From positions 186,001 through 250,000 of the forward strand of contig CAVXRG010000004.1 of assembly GCA_963764195.1 (NCBI GenBank): a stretch of 64,000 nucleotides of DNA. The letters are read 5' to 3'. This stretch comes from JBDSSS01 sp963764195 (lineage in GTDB: Bacteria; Actinomycetota; Actinomycetes; Actinomycetales; Dermatophilaceae). Shown here piece by piece: positions 53,045 through 60,521 of this stretch. The notes below the pieces were generated by a model. The model was not told where the DNA came from. It searched no databases and saw nothing but the letters and a program-made list of their open reading frames with translations. A program made the position numbers and the translations under genes. Within the stretch, counting starts at the first letter, position 1, and each line of letters begins with the position of its first letter.

Positions 53045-54382
53045 ATGCCTCACGACCCGACGCGGCCCGACGGGCCCGACGAGCAGGACCACCCGCTCCT
53101 CACCGACAAGCAGGACCGTGAGCAGCGCGGGGACGACCCGCCAGAGGCGCTCGGAGAGGGCAAGGCACCCGACGGCGACCTCGCCCCCGGATGGGCTCCC
53201 AGCGACCGGACCCGAGAGGAGGCGGAGGGCCTCATCAAGGAGCTCGGACGCGAGCACCGTCCGCGCCGGGAGGACGTCTACCCGTACCTGCTCATCCGCG
53301 CCACGAGCCCGGGCGACCGTGGGGCACGCCCGATCTGGCCGCCCGCCGCGTTCTACCACTCGCCGGACATCCTGCTCGTCGACGCCGCCTACACCGGGCC
53401 CTTCACACCGGCCCAGCTCGTCGGGAGCCCGACCGCGGGGCGCCGCTACCGCGTCTTCGTCCGGGTCTGGAACCTCGGGCTCCTGCCGGCGGCCGGCGTT
53501 CACGTCCGGGCCTGGTTCGTCGATCCCGGGTTCTTCGGGGGAGACGCCGGCAACCCGGCCTACCAGCCCGTCCTCATCGGCGGGGCAATGGTCAACCTCG
53601 ATGACCGGACCCGGCCCGGGGCGACGGCGGTCGTCGAGATGGACCGGACGTGGGACATCCCGGCGACCCTGACCGGCCACGAGTGCCTCATGGCGTCCGC
53701 CAGCTGCCCCCTCGACCAGTGGGCCGGGGTGCTCGACGGCAACAGCGACCGGCACGTGGGTCAACGCAACCTCACGATCCTCGCCGGCACGGACTCCGCC
53801 AAGCAGCTGCTCTTCACCCTGGGCCAGCACGTCACCCGATCCGGCACCCTGGAGCTCGTCCACGGCGGGGGCGCGGCCAAACCCCTCCTGCGGGCGGTGC
53901 TCGGCACCGCGACGCGTGAGTTCGGCCCGGTCACCCGGCTCCGGGCCCCGGCGATGAAGGCGCTCCGGCGCGGCACACCGATGGGGACCTCCCGGCACCT
54001 CGCGACGATGTTCGCCACCGCGAAGGGGTGGATCGTCGCCGACAGCGAACGGGTCTGGCGCACGGCGCTCGAGCTGGGCCTCGTGGAGTCAGGACGGCAG
54101 CGGCCCGGCACCCACCCGTTCGCCTCACCCCTCGGGTCCCGCCGCGTCATCGAGCGGATCGGGCTCGACCGGGCCGAGAAGGTCGGGGTCGTCATCGACG
54201 CCGAGCCGGGTGAGGCGCTCGTCGAGGGGCTGGTCCGGCTCTGGGACCTGTCCGGCCTCGAGGCGCGGGACCTGGCGGCGTCCCTCGCCGAGGGGGGTCC
54301 CTACGCCCACCTTCTCGAGCTCGTCCACACCGACCCGGAGCGCGAACAGGTCGGCGGCTACGGCCTCACGCTGATCGGCTGA
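53045..54382 (+). CDS. CARDB-like protein of unknown function, partner of the phospholipase-like gene
   Basis: A 445-residue protein without a signal peptide. The first 80 residues are charged and probably disordered (DPTRPDGPDEQDHPLLTDKQ). Residues 105-240 form a beta-rich domain: YHSPDILLVDAAYTG, RYRVFVRVWNLGLLPAAGVHVRAWFVDPG, then RTWDIPATLTGHECLMASASCPLDQWA. This is the CARDB/ceramidase-type adhesion pattern. The rest is helical and not recognised. It starts two bases after the phospholipase-like gene, so the products probably act together, perhaps on lipid or envelope targets. Confidence 0.6.
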   Translation: MPHDPTRPDGPDEQDHPLLTDKQDREQRGDDPPEALGEGKAPDGDLAPGWAPSDRTREEAEGLIKELGREHRPRREDVYPYLLIRATSPGDRGARPIWPPAAFYHSPDILLVDAAYTGPFTPAQLVGSPTAGRRYRVFVRVWNLGLLPAAGVHVRAWFVDPGFFGGDAGNPAYQPVLIGGAMVNLDDRTRPGATAVVEMDRTWDIPATLTGHECLMASASCPLDQWAGVLDGNSDRHVGQRNLTILAGTDSAKQLLFTLGQHVTRSGTLELVHGGGAAKPLLRAVLGTATREFGPVTRLRAPAMKALRRGTPMGTSRHLATMFATAKGWIVADSERVWRTALELGLVESGRQRPGTHPFASPLGSRRVIERIGLDRAEKVGVVIDAEPGEALVEGLVRLWDLSGLEARDLAASLAEGGPYAHLLELVHTDPEREQVGGYGLTLIG

Positions 54383-54440
54383 GCCGCGGCCGTGGAGGGG
54401 TCAGTGGCCGCGGCCCCTGTTCTCGGCGCCGGTGGCGTCC

Positions 54441-54446
54441 TACTCT
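54441..54446 (+). promoter_or_regulatory. Candidate -10 (TACTCT) of the three-gene cassette
   Basis: TACTCT would start transcription near 54453 and give a leader of about 27 bases with GAGG before the ATG at 54480. It supports separate transcription from the phospholipase-like pair. Confidence 0.45.
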
Positions 54447-54479
54447 GGACGGTAGTCAGGGACGAGCACGAGGTGGCTC

Positions 54480-55106
54480 ATGGAGATCGACAGCGACAAG
54501 CTCAGCGCGTTGGCGAAGACCCTCACCGACGACCAGCGACGGTTGTTGGCCGAGGGGCTTGGCGGCGGCGACGACCTCGACCCGACGACGGTGGCGGAGG
54601 CCCTGAGGGCCGTCGACGTCGGAGCCGTGATCGAGCGGGTGTCCGCGGCCGGACCCAGGCTCGACGCGGGTCCGCTCACGTTCCGCAAGGCCCGGGCCCG
54701 GACGCGAGGGGCGCCCGTCGTCATCACGGTCGACCAGTCGTCCGTGACGTTGGCGGACGTCGCGCGGTTGGCCAAGGAGAAGTCGGGGCGCGACGTGACC
54801 AGTGTCTCCGAGGTCCGTGTCCTCGACCTCGATCCCTCGGAGGTCACCGACGACACGCTGGCGAGGCTCGCCTCCCACGACCTCACCTCCCGGGCGGCCT
54901 CTGCGCGTCGGCTGACCCGGGTCGAGTACCCGGCGATGACCACCTCGGTCGCCGATCTCGGCGACGTGCAGGAGGGGGAGACCGGCCCGCCCGCGACGGC
55001 CAGGCGGGTTGTCGTCGTGATCGTCCTCGGGCCGATCATCATCATCATCATCTTCACCCCGACGGACCCGCTGCCGCCGTCGGAACCTCCGCTCACCCGC
55101 TGGTGA
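54480..55106 (+). CDS. Small protein with C-terminal Val/Ile tract, first gene of the cassette
   Basis: A 208-residue protein I do not recognise. Residues 1-55 are helical and acidic (SDKLSALAKTLTDDQRRLLAEGL). The middle contains basic patches (FRKARARTRG near 68, SARRLTR near 141) and short beta-like parts. Residues 175-192 read RRVVVVIVLGPIIIIIIF and are followed by Pro-rich FTPTDPLPPSEPPLTRW. The hydrophobic run could be a tail anchor. It might alternatively be a core-like region of a modified peptide, which would fit the arginase-like partner gene. The stop overlaps the next GTG by four bases. Confidence 0.6.
   Translation: MEIDSDKLSALAKTLTDDQRRLLAEGLGGGDDLDPTTVAEALRAVDVGAVIERVSAAGPRLDAGPLTFRKARARTRGAPVVITVDQSSVTLADVARLAKEKSGRDVTSVSEVRVLDLDPSEVTDDTLARLASHDLTSRAASARRLTRVEYPAMTTSVADLGDVQEGETGPPATARRVVVVIVLGPIIIIIIFTPTDPLPPSEPPLTRW
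55035..55052 (+). repeat. (ATC)6 trinucleotide run coding for six isoleucines
   Basis: Six consecutive ATC codons lie in the C-terminal hydrophobic tract of the first cassette gene. Such a run can change length by slippage. Confidence 0.95.
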
Positions 55107-55663
55107 ACGACCCGGCACCGGCCATGCCGTCGGCAGCGGTGTCGATCGACGCAGACTTCTTCACCCGGCCGCAGGAGCACGGGCTGGTGGAGCCGCTGGC
55201 CCGATGGCTCGGCGACCGGGCCGACGCGGGAATGCCGGTCGTGGTGCGGGAGGACCACGTCGATCTCGTCGGCGCCGTCGCCGAGCCCGTCGAGGTGATG
55301 CTCAACTTCGACTTCCACATGGACCTGAGCCTCGAGTTCCTTCTCGGTGCCCCTCCCGCCGCCCCGAGCGACGCGACGGTCTTCGAGACGGTCCTGGCGA
55401 CCGACGTGACCCGGCGGTACGTCTGGGTCCATCCCCGGAGCCGGCGGGCGGTCGCAGCGCGGGTCTACGCCGCGGCGGTGCTCACCGCCCGGCAGCCGCT
55501 CCTGTCGCGCATCCACTGCCTCCCGGGGTCCGAGGGGCTCGCTCGGCTCGACGGTCTGAGCGTTCGCTGGGCCTTCGTCTGCCGATCACCCGGTTATGCG
55601 ACCGAGGCGAGCGACGCGGCGTTCGCCCGGCTGGCCGGTGTCGCGGTCGGAGCGCGTCCGTGA
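55103..55663 (+). CDS. UPF0489/peptide-arginase-like protein
   Basis: A 186-residue protein. In order it shows VSIDADFF (residues 13-20), REDHVDL (49-55), LNFDFHMDLSLEF (67-79) with an Asp-x-His-x-Asp metal-binding pattern, and near the end VRWAFVCRSPGYATEASDAAF (154-174). This order is that of the arginase-fold UPF0489 group, which includes the peptide arginase OspR that converts Arg to ornithine in ribosomal peptides. The middle is shorter than in those proteins, so the call is tentative. It overlaps both neighbours by four bases (GTGA) and was probably made to work with them. Another metal-dependent hydrolase is an alternative. Confidence 0.45.
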   Translation: MNDPAPAMPSAAVSIDADFFTRPQEHGLVEPLARWLGDRADAGMPVVVREDHVDLVGAVAEPVEVMLNFDFHMDLSLEFLLGAPPAAPSDATVFETVLATDVTRRYVWVHPRSRRAVAARVYAAAVLTARQPLLSRIHCLPGSEGLARLDGLSVRWAFVCRSPGYATEASDAAFARLAGVAVGARP

Positions 55664-57384
55664 CCGACGCCGTCCCGGGCCTCGTCGCCGGTCTGGTCGA
55701 CCTCGCGGAGACGGGCTACGGCGTGGACTGGGACAGCGTGCGGTCGGCGGTGGGTCGACGGCTCGACCTGGCGCCGCATGCGGTCGCCGACGTCATCGGT
55801 CCGAGCCGCAACCCGTCCTACTGGTGCGTGCCGGTGCTCGTCGGCGGCTACGTCACGGCTGACCGGGAGGACGTGCTCGAGGATCTCGTGAGCTATGTCT
55901 CGGCCTGCCTCGTCCGGCACTTCTTCCACGAGGACCCTGCTCCCTTCACCCTGCCCGTTGACGATGTTCTCGCCTCGCTCGTCGGGCGGGCCTACTCCGG
56001 GTGCCGGCCGGGGCGGGGGCCCTTCGAGGAGCACTTCGCGGCGAAGTGCGAGACCTGGACGGTGGTCCTCGCCTTCGGCACCCAGGCGATCAGGGAACGG
56101 GCCACCGATCCGGAGGCCGTCGGAGCCGCGCTCGGTGCGATCGTCGCGGTCTACTCGTGCACCCAGCTGCTCGACGACTGGCACGACCGCGCGGACGACC
56201 GGGGCCGAGGGCACTGGAACGCCTGGACCGACGCGCCCCTCGCCGTGGTGACGAGCGCTGCCGCGGCGCTGCTGGAGGACGCGGACCGGCGGGTGGGCGA
56301 GCTGAGACACCACCCCTTGCGAGACGCCCTCACGTCCCAGCTGAACGACACCGCGCGCGAGCTCGCCGACGTCGTCCTGACGACCGGCGCCTCGCCGAAC
56401 CCCACCAGAGACGCAGCGGTCGACTCCGGAGTGCGCTGGCTCCACGAGCGTCTCGGCGAGCACGCGCCGGGGCTGTGGCGGGACTTCGCCCTGCCGGGGG
56501 TCAGCGTCGGGTCGACAGAGTGCATCTCGGCCTTCGCAGCCACCCTGATCGCGCCAGTGCCCACGGCTCGTCCCATCGCTCGAACGGTGGCGAGCACCCT
56601 TCTGGCGCATGCTCGCCCGTCGGGAGGCTGGGGCTATCGGGAGGATGTCGTCGAGGATGCCGACTCGACGGCTTGGGTGATGCTGGCCAGTGCAGCCACC
56701 CACGTCACCACCACGCCCGGGCTCCTGGCACGCAGTCAGGCCTACCTCGTCGCGCACCGTGGGAAGGATGGCGGGTTCTCGACCTACAGCCCGAGCGAGC
56801 GAGACCTCCTGACACCCGGTGACGTTCCGCGTTGGTCCGACACCGATGCGGCGGTCACGTCGTCGGCGGTGCTCGCCCTGGCGCGCACCGGGTACCCGGA
56901 CCCGAGGATCAGCCGCTCGGGGTGTGACTTCGTCGCCGGCCACGCCACCGAGACGGGATGGCCCTCCCTCTGGTGGCGTGGAACGGCCTACGGCACCTGG
57001 CTCGCCGTCTGGGCGCTGACCGAGGTGGGTGGCGCTCGCTACCGCGCCGAGCTCAGCCGGGCGCGACAGCACCTGCTCGCGACGCGTCGTGCGGACGGCA
57101 CCTGGGGAGAGGGCGGATCACGCGTCTTCGACACCGCGCTCGCCGTGCGGACCCTCACGTTGCTCGGGCAGCGGGAGGACGCCGAGGTCATCCGCGCGTC
57201 CGCTGCCGCCCTCGCGAGCGGGCAACGTCCGTCGGGCCGGTGGCCGGGGGCTGCGCGGATGCTCGCGCCCGGCGTGGACGGAGGTCGCGACGTGGTGCTG
57301 GGTGACGAGCTGGTCACCACCGTGTGCGCGGTCTCCGCCCTGCACCACGCTGGTGCCGCCGGAGTCGACGAGGACCCGGCGTGA
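55660..57384 (+). CDS. Fusion of isoprenyl-diphosphate-synthase-like and squalene-cyclase-type domains
   Basis: A 574-residue protein. Residues 1-250 are helical with a first aspartate-rich motif DDWHD at 172-176 followed by DRGRGHW, close to the DDxxD...RRG arrangement of isoprenyl diphosphate synthases. A second DDxxD is not visible. Residues 285-565 form an alpha/alpha toroid with QW-like repeats: SGGWGYRED at 321, DGGFSTY at 370, TGWPSLWW at 432, DGTWGEGG at 479. DADSTA at 333-338 stands where class II terpene cyclases have DxDDTA. The enzyme could make or cyclise an isoprenoid or attach one to a peptide. The GTG overlaps the previous stop. Confidence 0.6.
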   Translation: MTDAVPGLVAGLVDLAETGYGVDWDSVRSAVGRRLDLAPHAVADVIGPSRNPSYWCVPVLVGGYVTADREDVLEDLVSYVSACLVRHFFHEDPAPFTLPVDDVLASLVGRAYSGCRPGRGPFEEHFAAKCETWTVVLAFGTQAIRERATDPEAVGAALGAIVAVYSCTQLLDDWHDRADDRGRGHWNAWTDAPLAVVTSAAAALLEDADRRVGELRHHPLRDALTSQLNDTARELADVVLTTGASPNPTRDAAVDSGVRWLHERLGEHAPGLWRDFALPGVSVGSTECISAFAATLIAPVPTARPIARTVASTLLAHARPSGGWGYREDVVEDADSTAWVMLASAATHVTTTPGLLARSQAYLVAHRGKDGGFSTYSPSERDLLTPGDVPRWSDTDAAVTSSAVLALARTGYPDPRISRSGCDFVAGHATETGWPSLWWRGTAYGTWLAVWALTEVGGARYRAELSRARQHLLATRRADGTWGEGGSRVFDTALAVRTLTLLGQREDAEVIRASAAALASGQRPSGRWPGAARMLAPGVDGGRDVVLGDELVTTVCAVSALHHAGAAGVDEDPA

Positions 57385-57398
57385 GGCAGTGGTGAGAA

Positions 57399-57420
57399 GT
57401 TCACCCTCCGTACACGAGGT
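57399..57420 (+). promoter_or_regulatory. Possible Pho box (two 11-base direct repeats)
   Basis: GTTCACCCTCC and GTACACGAGGT stand head to tail, as do the 11-base PhoP-binding units of Streptomyces, whose best conserved part is GTTCACC. They lie about 90 bases before the start of the PhoX-like gene. Confidence 0.45.
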
Positions 57421-57508
57421 GTCCGCGCCATCGGGGAGGTACGTCGTCGAAGGTGGAACGCGGTGGCCGACTGCGGGCCATCCGCTCACGCCCACACGGA
57501 GGACACAC

Positions 57509-59059
57509 GTGACTCACAACCCAGACATGAAGCGACGCACGTTCGTCGGACTCACAGCCGTCGGCCTCGGCGCCGCGGCGGTCGGCGGGGCCCCCGCCGC
57601 CAGTGCACGCACCTCGCCGCCGCGCTCCGGCGAATCTCGCGGCTCCCGGGGCCCCGGATACGGACCGCTCCGGCCCGACCCGGCCGGGCTGCTCGACCTG
57701 CCCGCCGGCTTCCACTACACCGTGCTCGCGGTGGCCGGCAACAGCGGCAACCCGATCCCCGCCACCACCCTCGACGATGGGGGTGAGCTCAGCCCGTCGC
57801 GCTACGACGGCACCGGCTCCTTCCCCCGTCACGGCGGCGGCTGGGTCCTCGTGTCGAACCACGAGAACGGCAACGGCAACCCCTACCCGGTGACCGCTGC
57901 GGTCCCGCACCGTCCCGGCATCACCTACGACGAGGGCAGCCCCCAGGGCGGTACGACGTCCATCACCGTCGACCGGCGCGGCCACCGGGTGTCCGAGGTC
58001 GTCTCCCTCGCCGGCACCTGGTCCAACTGCGCCGGTGGCAAGAGCCCGTGGGGCACCTGGCTCACCTGCGAGGAGAGCGAGCAGAAGGCCGACCCCGAGC
58101 AGGACATCCGCAAGGACCACGGGTACGTCTTCGAGGTTCGCCCGTTCGACCCGACGAACCCGCTCAACGCCCGCCCGATCAAGGCGTTCGGCCGCTTCCC
58201 GCACGAGGCCGTCGTCGTGGACCCCCGCCGGGGGCACGTCTACGGCACCGAGGACGCGAGCAACCCGAACGGCCTGCTCTACCGCTGGAGCCCGGACGGC
58301 CGGGTTCCGCACGGCTACGCGGAGCTCGCCGACGACGCCGGGACGCTCGAGGCGATGTATGCCACGAACCGTGGCTCCTTCGTCCCGGACCTGTCGGTCT
58401 TCAGCCGGCTGGGGACGACCCTCACGGTCCGGTGGGTCGAGGTTCCCGACCGTGACGCCCGCTCGACGTCGACCCGCAAGCAGTTCAACTACGCAGGCGT
58501 CACCGGCGCACCCGGCGGCGACGTGACCCGCTCCCGCAAGCTCGAGGGCATGTGGTGGGGCGATGACGGCTTCTACTTCGACGCCTCGTTCGCTCGCGGC
58601 GCCTCCGACGGCTCGGCCGCCGAGCACGACGGTCAGATCTGGTTCTACGACCCGCGTCGCAGCACGATCACCCTCAAGAGCTACTTCGCCTACACGCCGA
58701 CCGACCAGGACTCCGACCCCGACGGCCCGGACAACCTCACGGTCAACCCCTACGGCGGCCTCGTCCTGTGCGAGGACGGCGAGGGGCAGAACCACCTCGT
58801 GCTCGACGACCTCGAGGGTGGCTCGGCCTACCTCGCCCTCAACCGCCAGGACAGCGAGATGGCGGGCGCGAACTTCTCCAGCAACGCGCAGTTCCTCTTC
58901 GCCAACTCCCAGGACCCGGGTGTCGTCTTCGCGATCACCGGGCCGTGGAAGGCCAAGCGGCACGATGACCACGGCGGGCACGACGACGAGCACGGCGGGA
59001 ACGACGAGCACGGCGGGAACGACGACCACGGCGGGCACGACGACCGCCACGACGACTGA
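57509..59059 (+). CDS. Tat-exported PhoX-like (DUF839) phosphatase
   Basis: A 516-residue protein. The N-terminus has a twin-arginine signal, KRRTFVGLTAVGLGAAAVGG, ending in ASA. The mature part follows the PhoX/DUF839 pattern: DLPAGFHYTVLAVAG, LVSNHENGNG, GGTTSITVDRRG, WLTCEES, FGRFPHEAVVVDP and GGLVLCEDGEG. PhoX enzymes are iron- and calcium-dependent alkaline phosphatases that release phosphate outside the cell. The last 32 residues are His/Asp/Gly-rich repeats that may bind metal. The GTG at 57509 follows GGAGG. A Pho box-like element upstream suggests control by phosphate. Confidence 0.82.
   Translation: MTHNPDMKRRTFVGLTAVGLGAAAVGGAPAASARTSPPRSGESRGSRGPGYGPLRPDPAGLLDLPAGFHYTVLAVAGNSGNPIPATTLDDGGELSPSRYDGTGSFPRHGGGWVLVSNHENGNGNPYPVTAAVPHRPGITYDEGSPQGGTTSITVDRRGHRVSEVVSLAGTWSNCAGGKSPWGTWLTCEESEQKADPEQDIRKDHGYVFEVRPFDPTNPLNARPIKAFGRFPHEAVVVDPRRGHVYGTEDASNPNGLLYRWSPDGRVPHGYAELADDAGTLEAMYATNRGSFVPDLSVFSRLGTTLTVRWVEVPDRDARSTSTRKQFNYAGVTGAPGGDVTRSRKLEGMWWGDDGFYFDASFARGASDGSAAEHDGQIWFYDPRRSTITLKSYFAYTPTDQDSDPDGPDNLTVNPYGGLVLCEDGEGQNHLVLDDLEGGSAYLALNRQDSEMAGANFSSNAQFLFANSQDPGVVFAITGPWKAKRHDDHGGHDDEHGGNDEHGGNDDHGGHDDRHDD
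58967..59056 (+). repeat. Imperfect 18-bp repeats coding a His/Asp/Gly-rich tail
   Basis: Four near-identical units (for example DEHGGN, DDHGGH) are followed by DDRHDD. The tail would bind divalent metals such as zinc, calcium or nickel. Confidence 0.9.
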
Positions 59060-59084
59060 CCTCCCGGAGTTCGGCTGAACGGTG

Positions 59085-59115
59085 ACCCGCCCGGTCCCGC
59101 ATGGACCGGGCGGGT
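59085..59115 (+). terminator. Hairpin terminator after the PhoX-like gene
   Basis: ACCCGCCCGGTCC (59085-59097) pairs perfectly with GGACCGGGCGGGT (59103-59115) over a 5-base loop. It begins 26 bases after the stop codon. Confidence 0.85.
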
Positions 59116-59150
59116 CTGCCGTGTCTGTGTGGGCCGGTCCTGTCAGTTGC

Positions 59151-59178
59151 CAACGGGCGCAACGGCATACGCCCGTTG
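59151..59178. terminator. Second hairpin, CAACGGGCG/CGCCCGTTG
   Basis: Nine-base arms enclose a 10-base loop and overlap a GTATGCCG word (reverse, 59164-59170). It may be a backup terminator or an element in the next promoter. Confidence 0.45.
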
Positions 59179-59180
59179 GT

Positions 59181-59195
59181 CGTGAAGTGTTCACG
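59181..59195. promoter_or_regulatory. Palindrome CGTGAAGTGTTCACG upstream of the metallophosphoesterase
   Basis: Six-base arms and a 3-base centre lie about 130 bases before the start. The right half is GTTCACG, close to one PhoP unit, so it may be an operator for phosphate control. Confidence 0.35.
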
Positions 59196-59323
59196 TGACA
59201 GTCGTCGCGGGTTGGCGCCATGGGGTCGCGTGGTGCGCGATCGTCGACGAGGGCGCTGCGCCCCACCCGCCGCCCGCGGACCGCCCCTCTGCGGCCACCG
59301 CACCCGATCGATCTGGAGCCCCC

Positions 59324-60391
59324 ATGTTCACGAGAAGCACGCGTGCCGTCGCCACCCTCGGCCTGCTCGCCGCCGCCACCGTAGTCCCCCTCGGCCACGC
59401 CGGCGCGGTCCCGACCGACGCCCGTCCCTCCGCGGAGCGCCCCTCGGGCGACCACCACGAGGAGCGGGGGGCCTACTCGTTCGCCGTCATCGGTGACATC
59501 CCCTACGGCGCCGACCAGGTCGCGGCCTTTCCGGGCTGGATCGACGAGATCAACGCGGCGAAGCCGAAGATGACCTTCCACGTGGGGGACATCAAGAACG
59601 GGTCGACGCAGTGCGACGACGACTACTACCGGCTCATCCGTGCCGACGTCGACCGCTTCCGCGCCCCGTTCGTCTACACCCCCGGCGACAACGAGTGGAC
59701 CGACTGCCACCGGGCCAACAACGGCAGCTACGACCCGCTCGAGCGCCTCGCCTTCGACCGGTCTGTTTTCTTCGACCGTCCGGGGCGCACCCTCGGTCGG
59801 CATTCCGTCCCCGTGGCCTCCCAGGCGGCGGCCGGGTTCCCGGAGAACGTCCAGCTGCGCCGCGAGGGCGTGCAGTTCGCGATGGTCCACGTCGTGGGCA
59901 GCAACAACGGGCTGCAGCCGTGGACCGGCCTGGGGCTGACCACGCCCCTCATCCCGCAGGTGCGCGAGGAGCGGGCCCGGATGGACAACTCCCTCGCCGT
60001 CGTCCGCTCGAGCTTCGCGCAGGCCCGCAAGAGCCACGACCGGGCGGTCGTCGTGATGATGCAGGCCGACATGTTCGACCCGACCTACACCCCGGCGCCC
60101 GAGGACATCTCGGCGTTCCGGCCGCTCGTGCAGACGCTGGCCAAGGAGGCGCAGTCCTACTCCGGGCAGGTCTACCTCGTCAACGGCGACAGCCACGTCT
60201 ACACCAGCGACCGGCCGCTCGCGGCCGGATCGCCCTGGCTGGACACCTATGGCGTCACCGGCTCGGCCGACACCCTGCGACGGGTCACCGTCGACGGGTC
60301 GAGCAACAACACGGACTGGCTCAAGGTCACGATCAACCGCCCCGGCGCCGCCTCGGTGCTGTCGTGGACGCGGGTGCCTTACACGTCCTGA
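59324..60391 (+). CDS. Secreted calcineurin-like metallophosphoesterase
   Basis: A 355-residue exported protein. A Sec-type signal covers about residues 1-27 (RSTRAVATLGLLAAATVVPLGHAGA). The metallophosphoesterase motifs are SFAVIGDIPYG near 51, HVGDIKNGS near 86, TPGDNEWTDCHRA near 119 and YLVNGDSHVYTS near 285; the GD, GDN and GDSH groups bind the dinuclear metal. Members release phosphate from esters outside the cell. It follows the PhoX-like gene with its own promoter. The ATG at 59324 follows GGAG; the frame upstream is open but has no ribosome site. Confidence 0.82.
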   Translation: MFTRSTRAVATLGLLAAATVVPLGHAGAVPTDARPSAERPSGDHHEERGAYSFAVIGDIPYGADQVAAFPGWIDEINAAKPKMTFHVGDIKNGSTQCDDDYYRLIRADVDRFRAPFVYTPGDNEWTDCHRANNGSYDPLERLAFDRSVFFDRPGRTLGRHSVPVASQAAAGFPENVQLRREGVQFAMVHVVGSNNGLQPWTGLGLTTPLIPQVREERARMDNSLAVVRSSFAQARKSHDRAVVVMMQADMFDPTYTPAPEDISAFRPLVQTLAKEAQSYSGQVYLVNGDSHVYTSDRPLAAGSPWLDTYGVTGSADTLRRVTVDGSSNNTDWLKVTINRPGAASVLSWTRVPYTS

Positions 60392-60418
60392 CCCGGCGGT
60401 CGGAGCCCCGCCCGGTGA

Positions 60419-60437
60419 CCGGCATTCGGTATGCCGG
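60419..60437 (+). terminator. Hairpin CCGGCAT-TCGGT-ATGCCGG after the phosphoesterase gene
   Basis: A perfect 7-base stem with a 5-base loop lies 28 bases after the stop. One arm is part of a GTATGCCG word. It is a plausible terminator. Confidence 0.5.
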
Positions 60438-60521
60438 GTGGGGGGCCACGCCTCGTCCGCTCGAACGGCGGCTGGTGCCCCCACGCGTTGTGGCGGGGCC
60501 GACTTCGGGCACGATGGTGGT

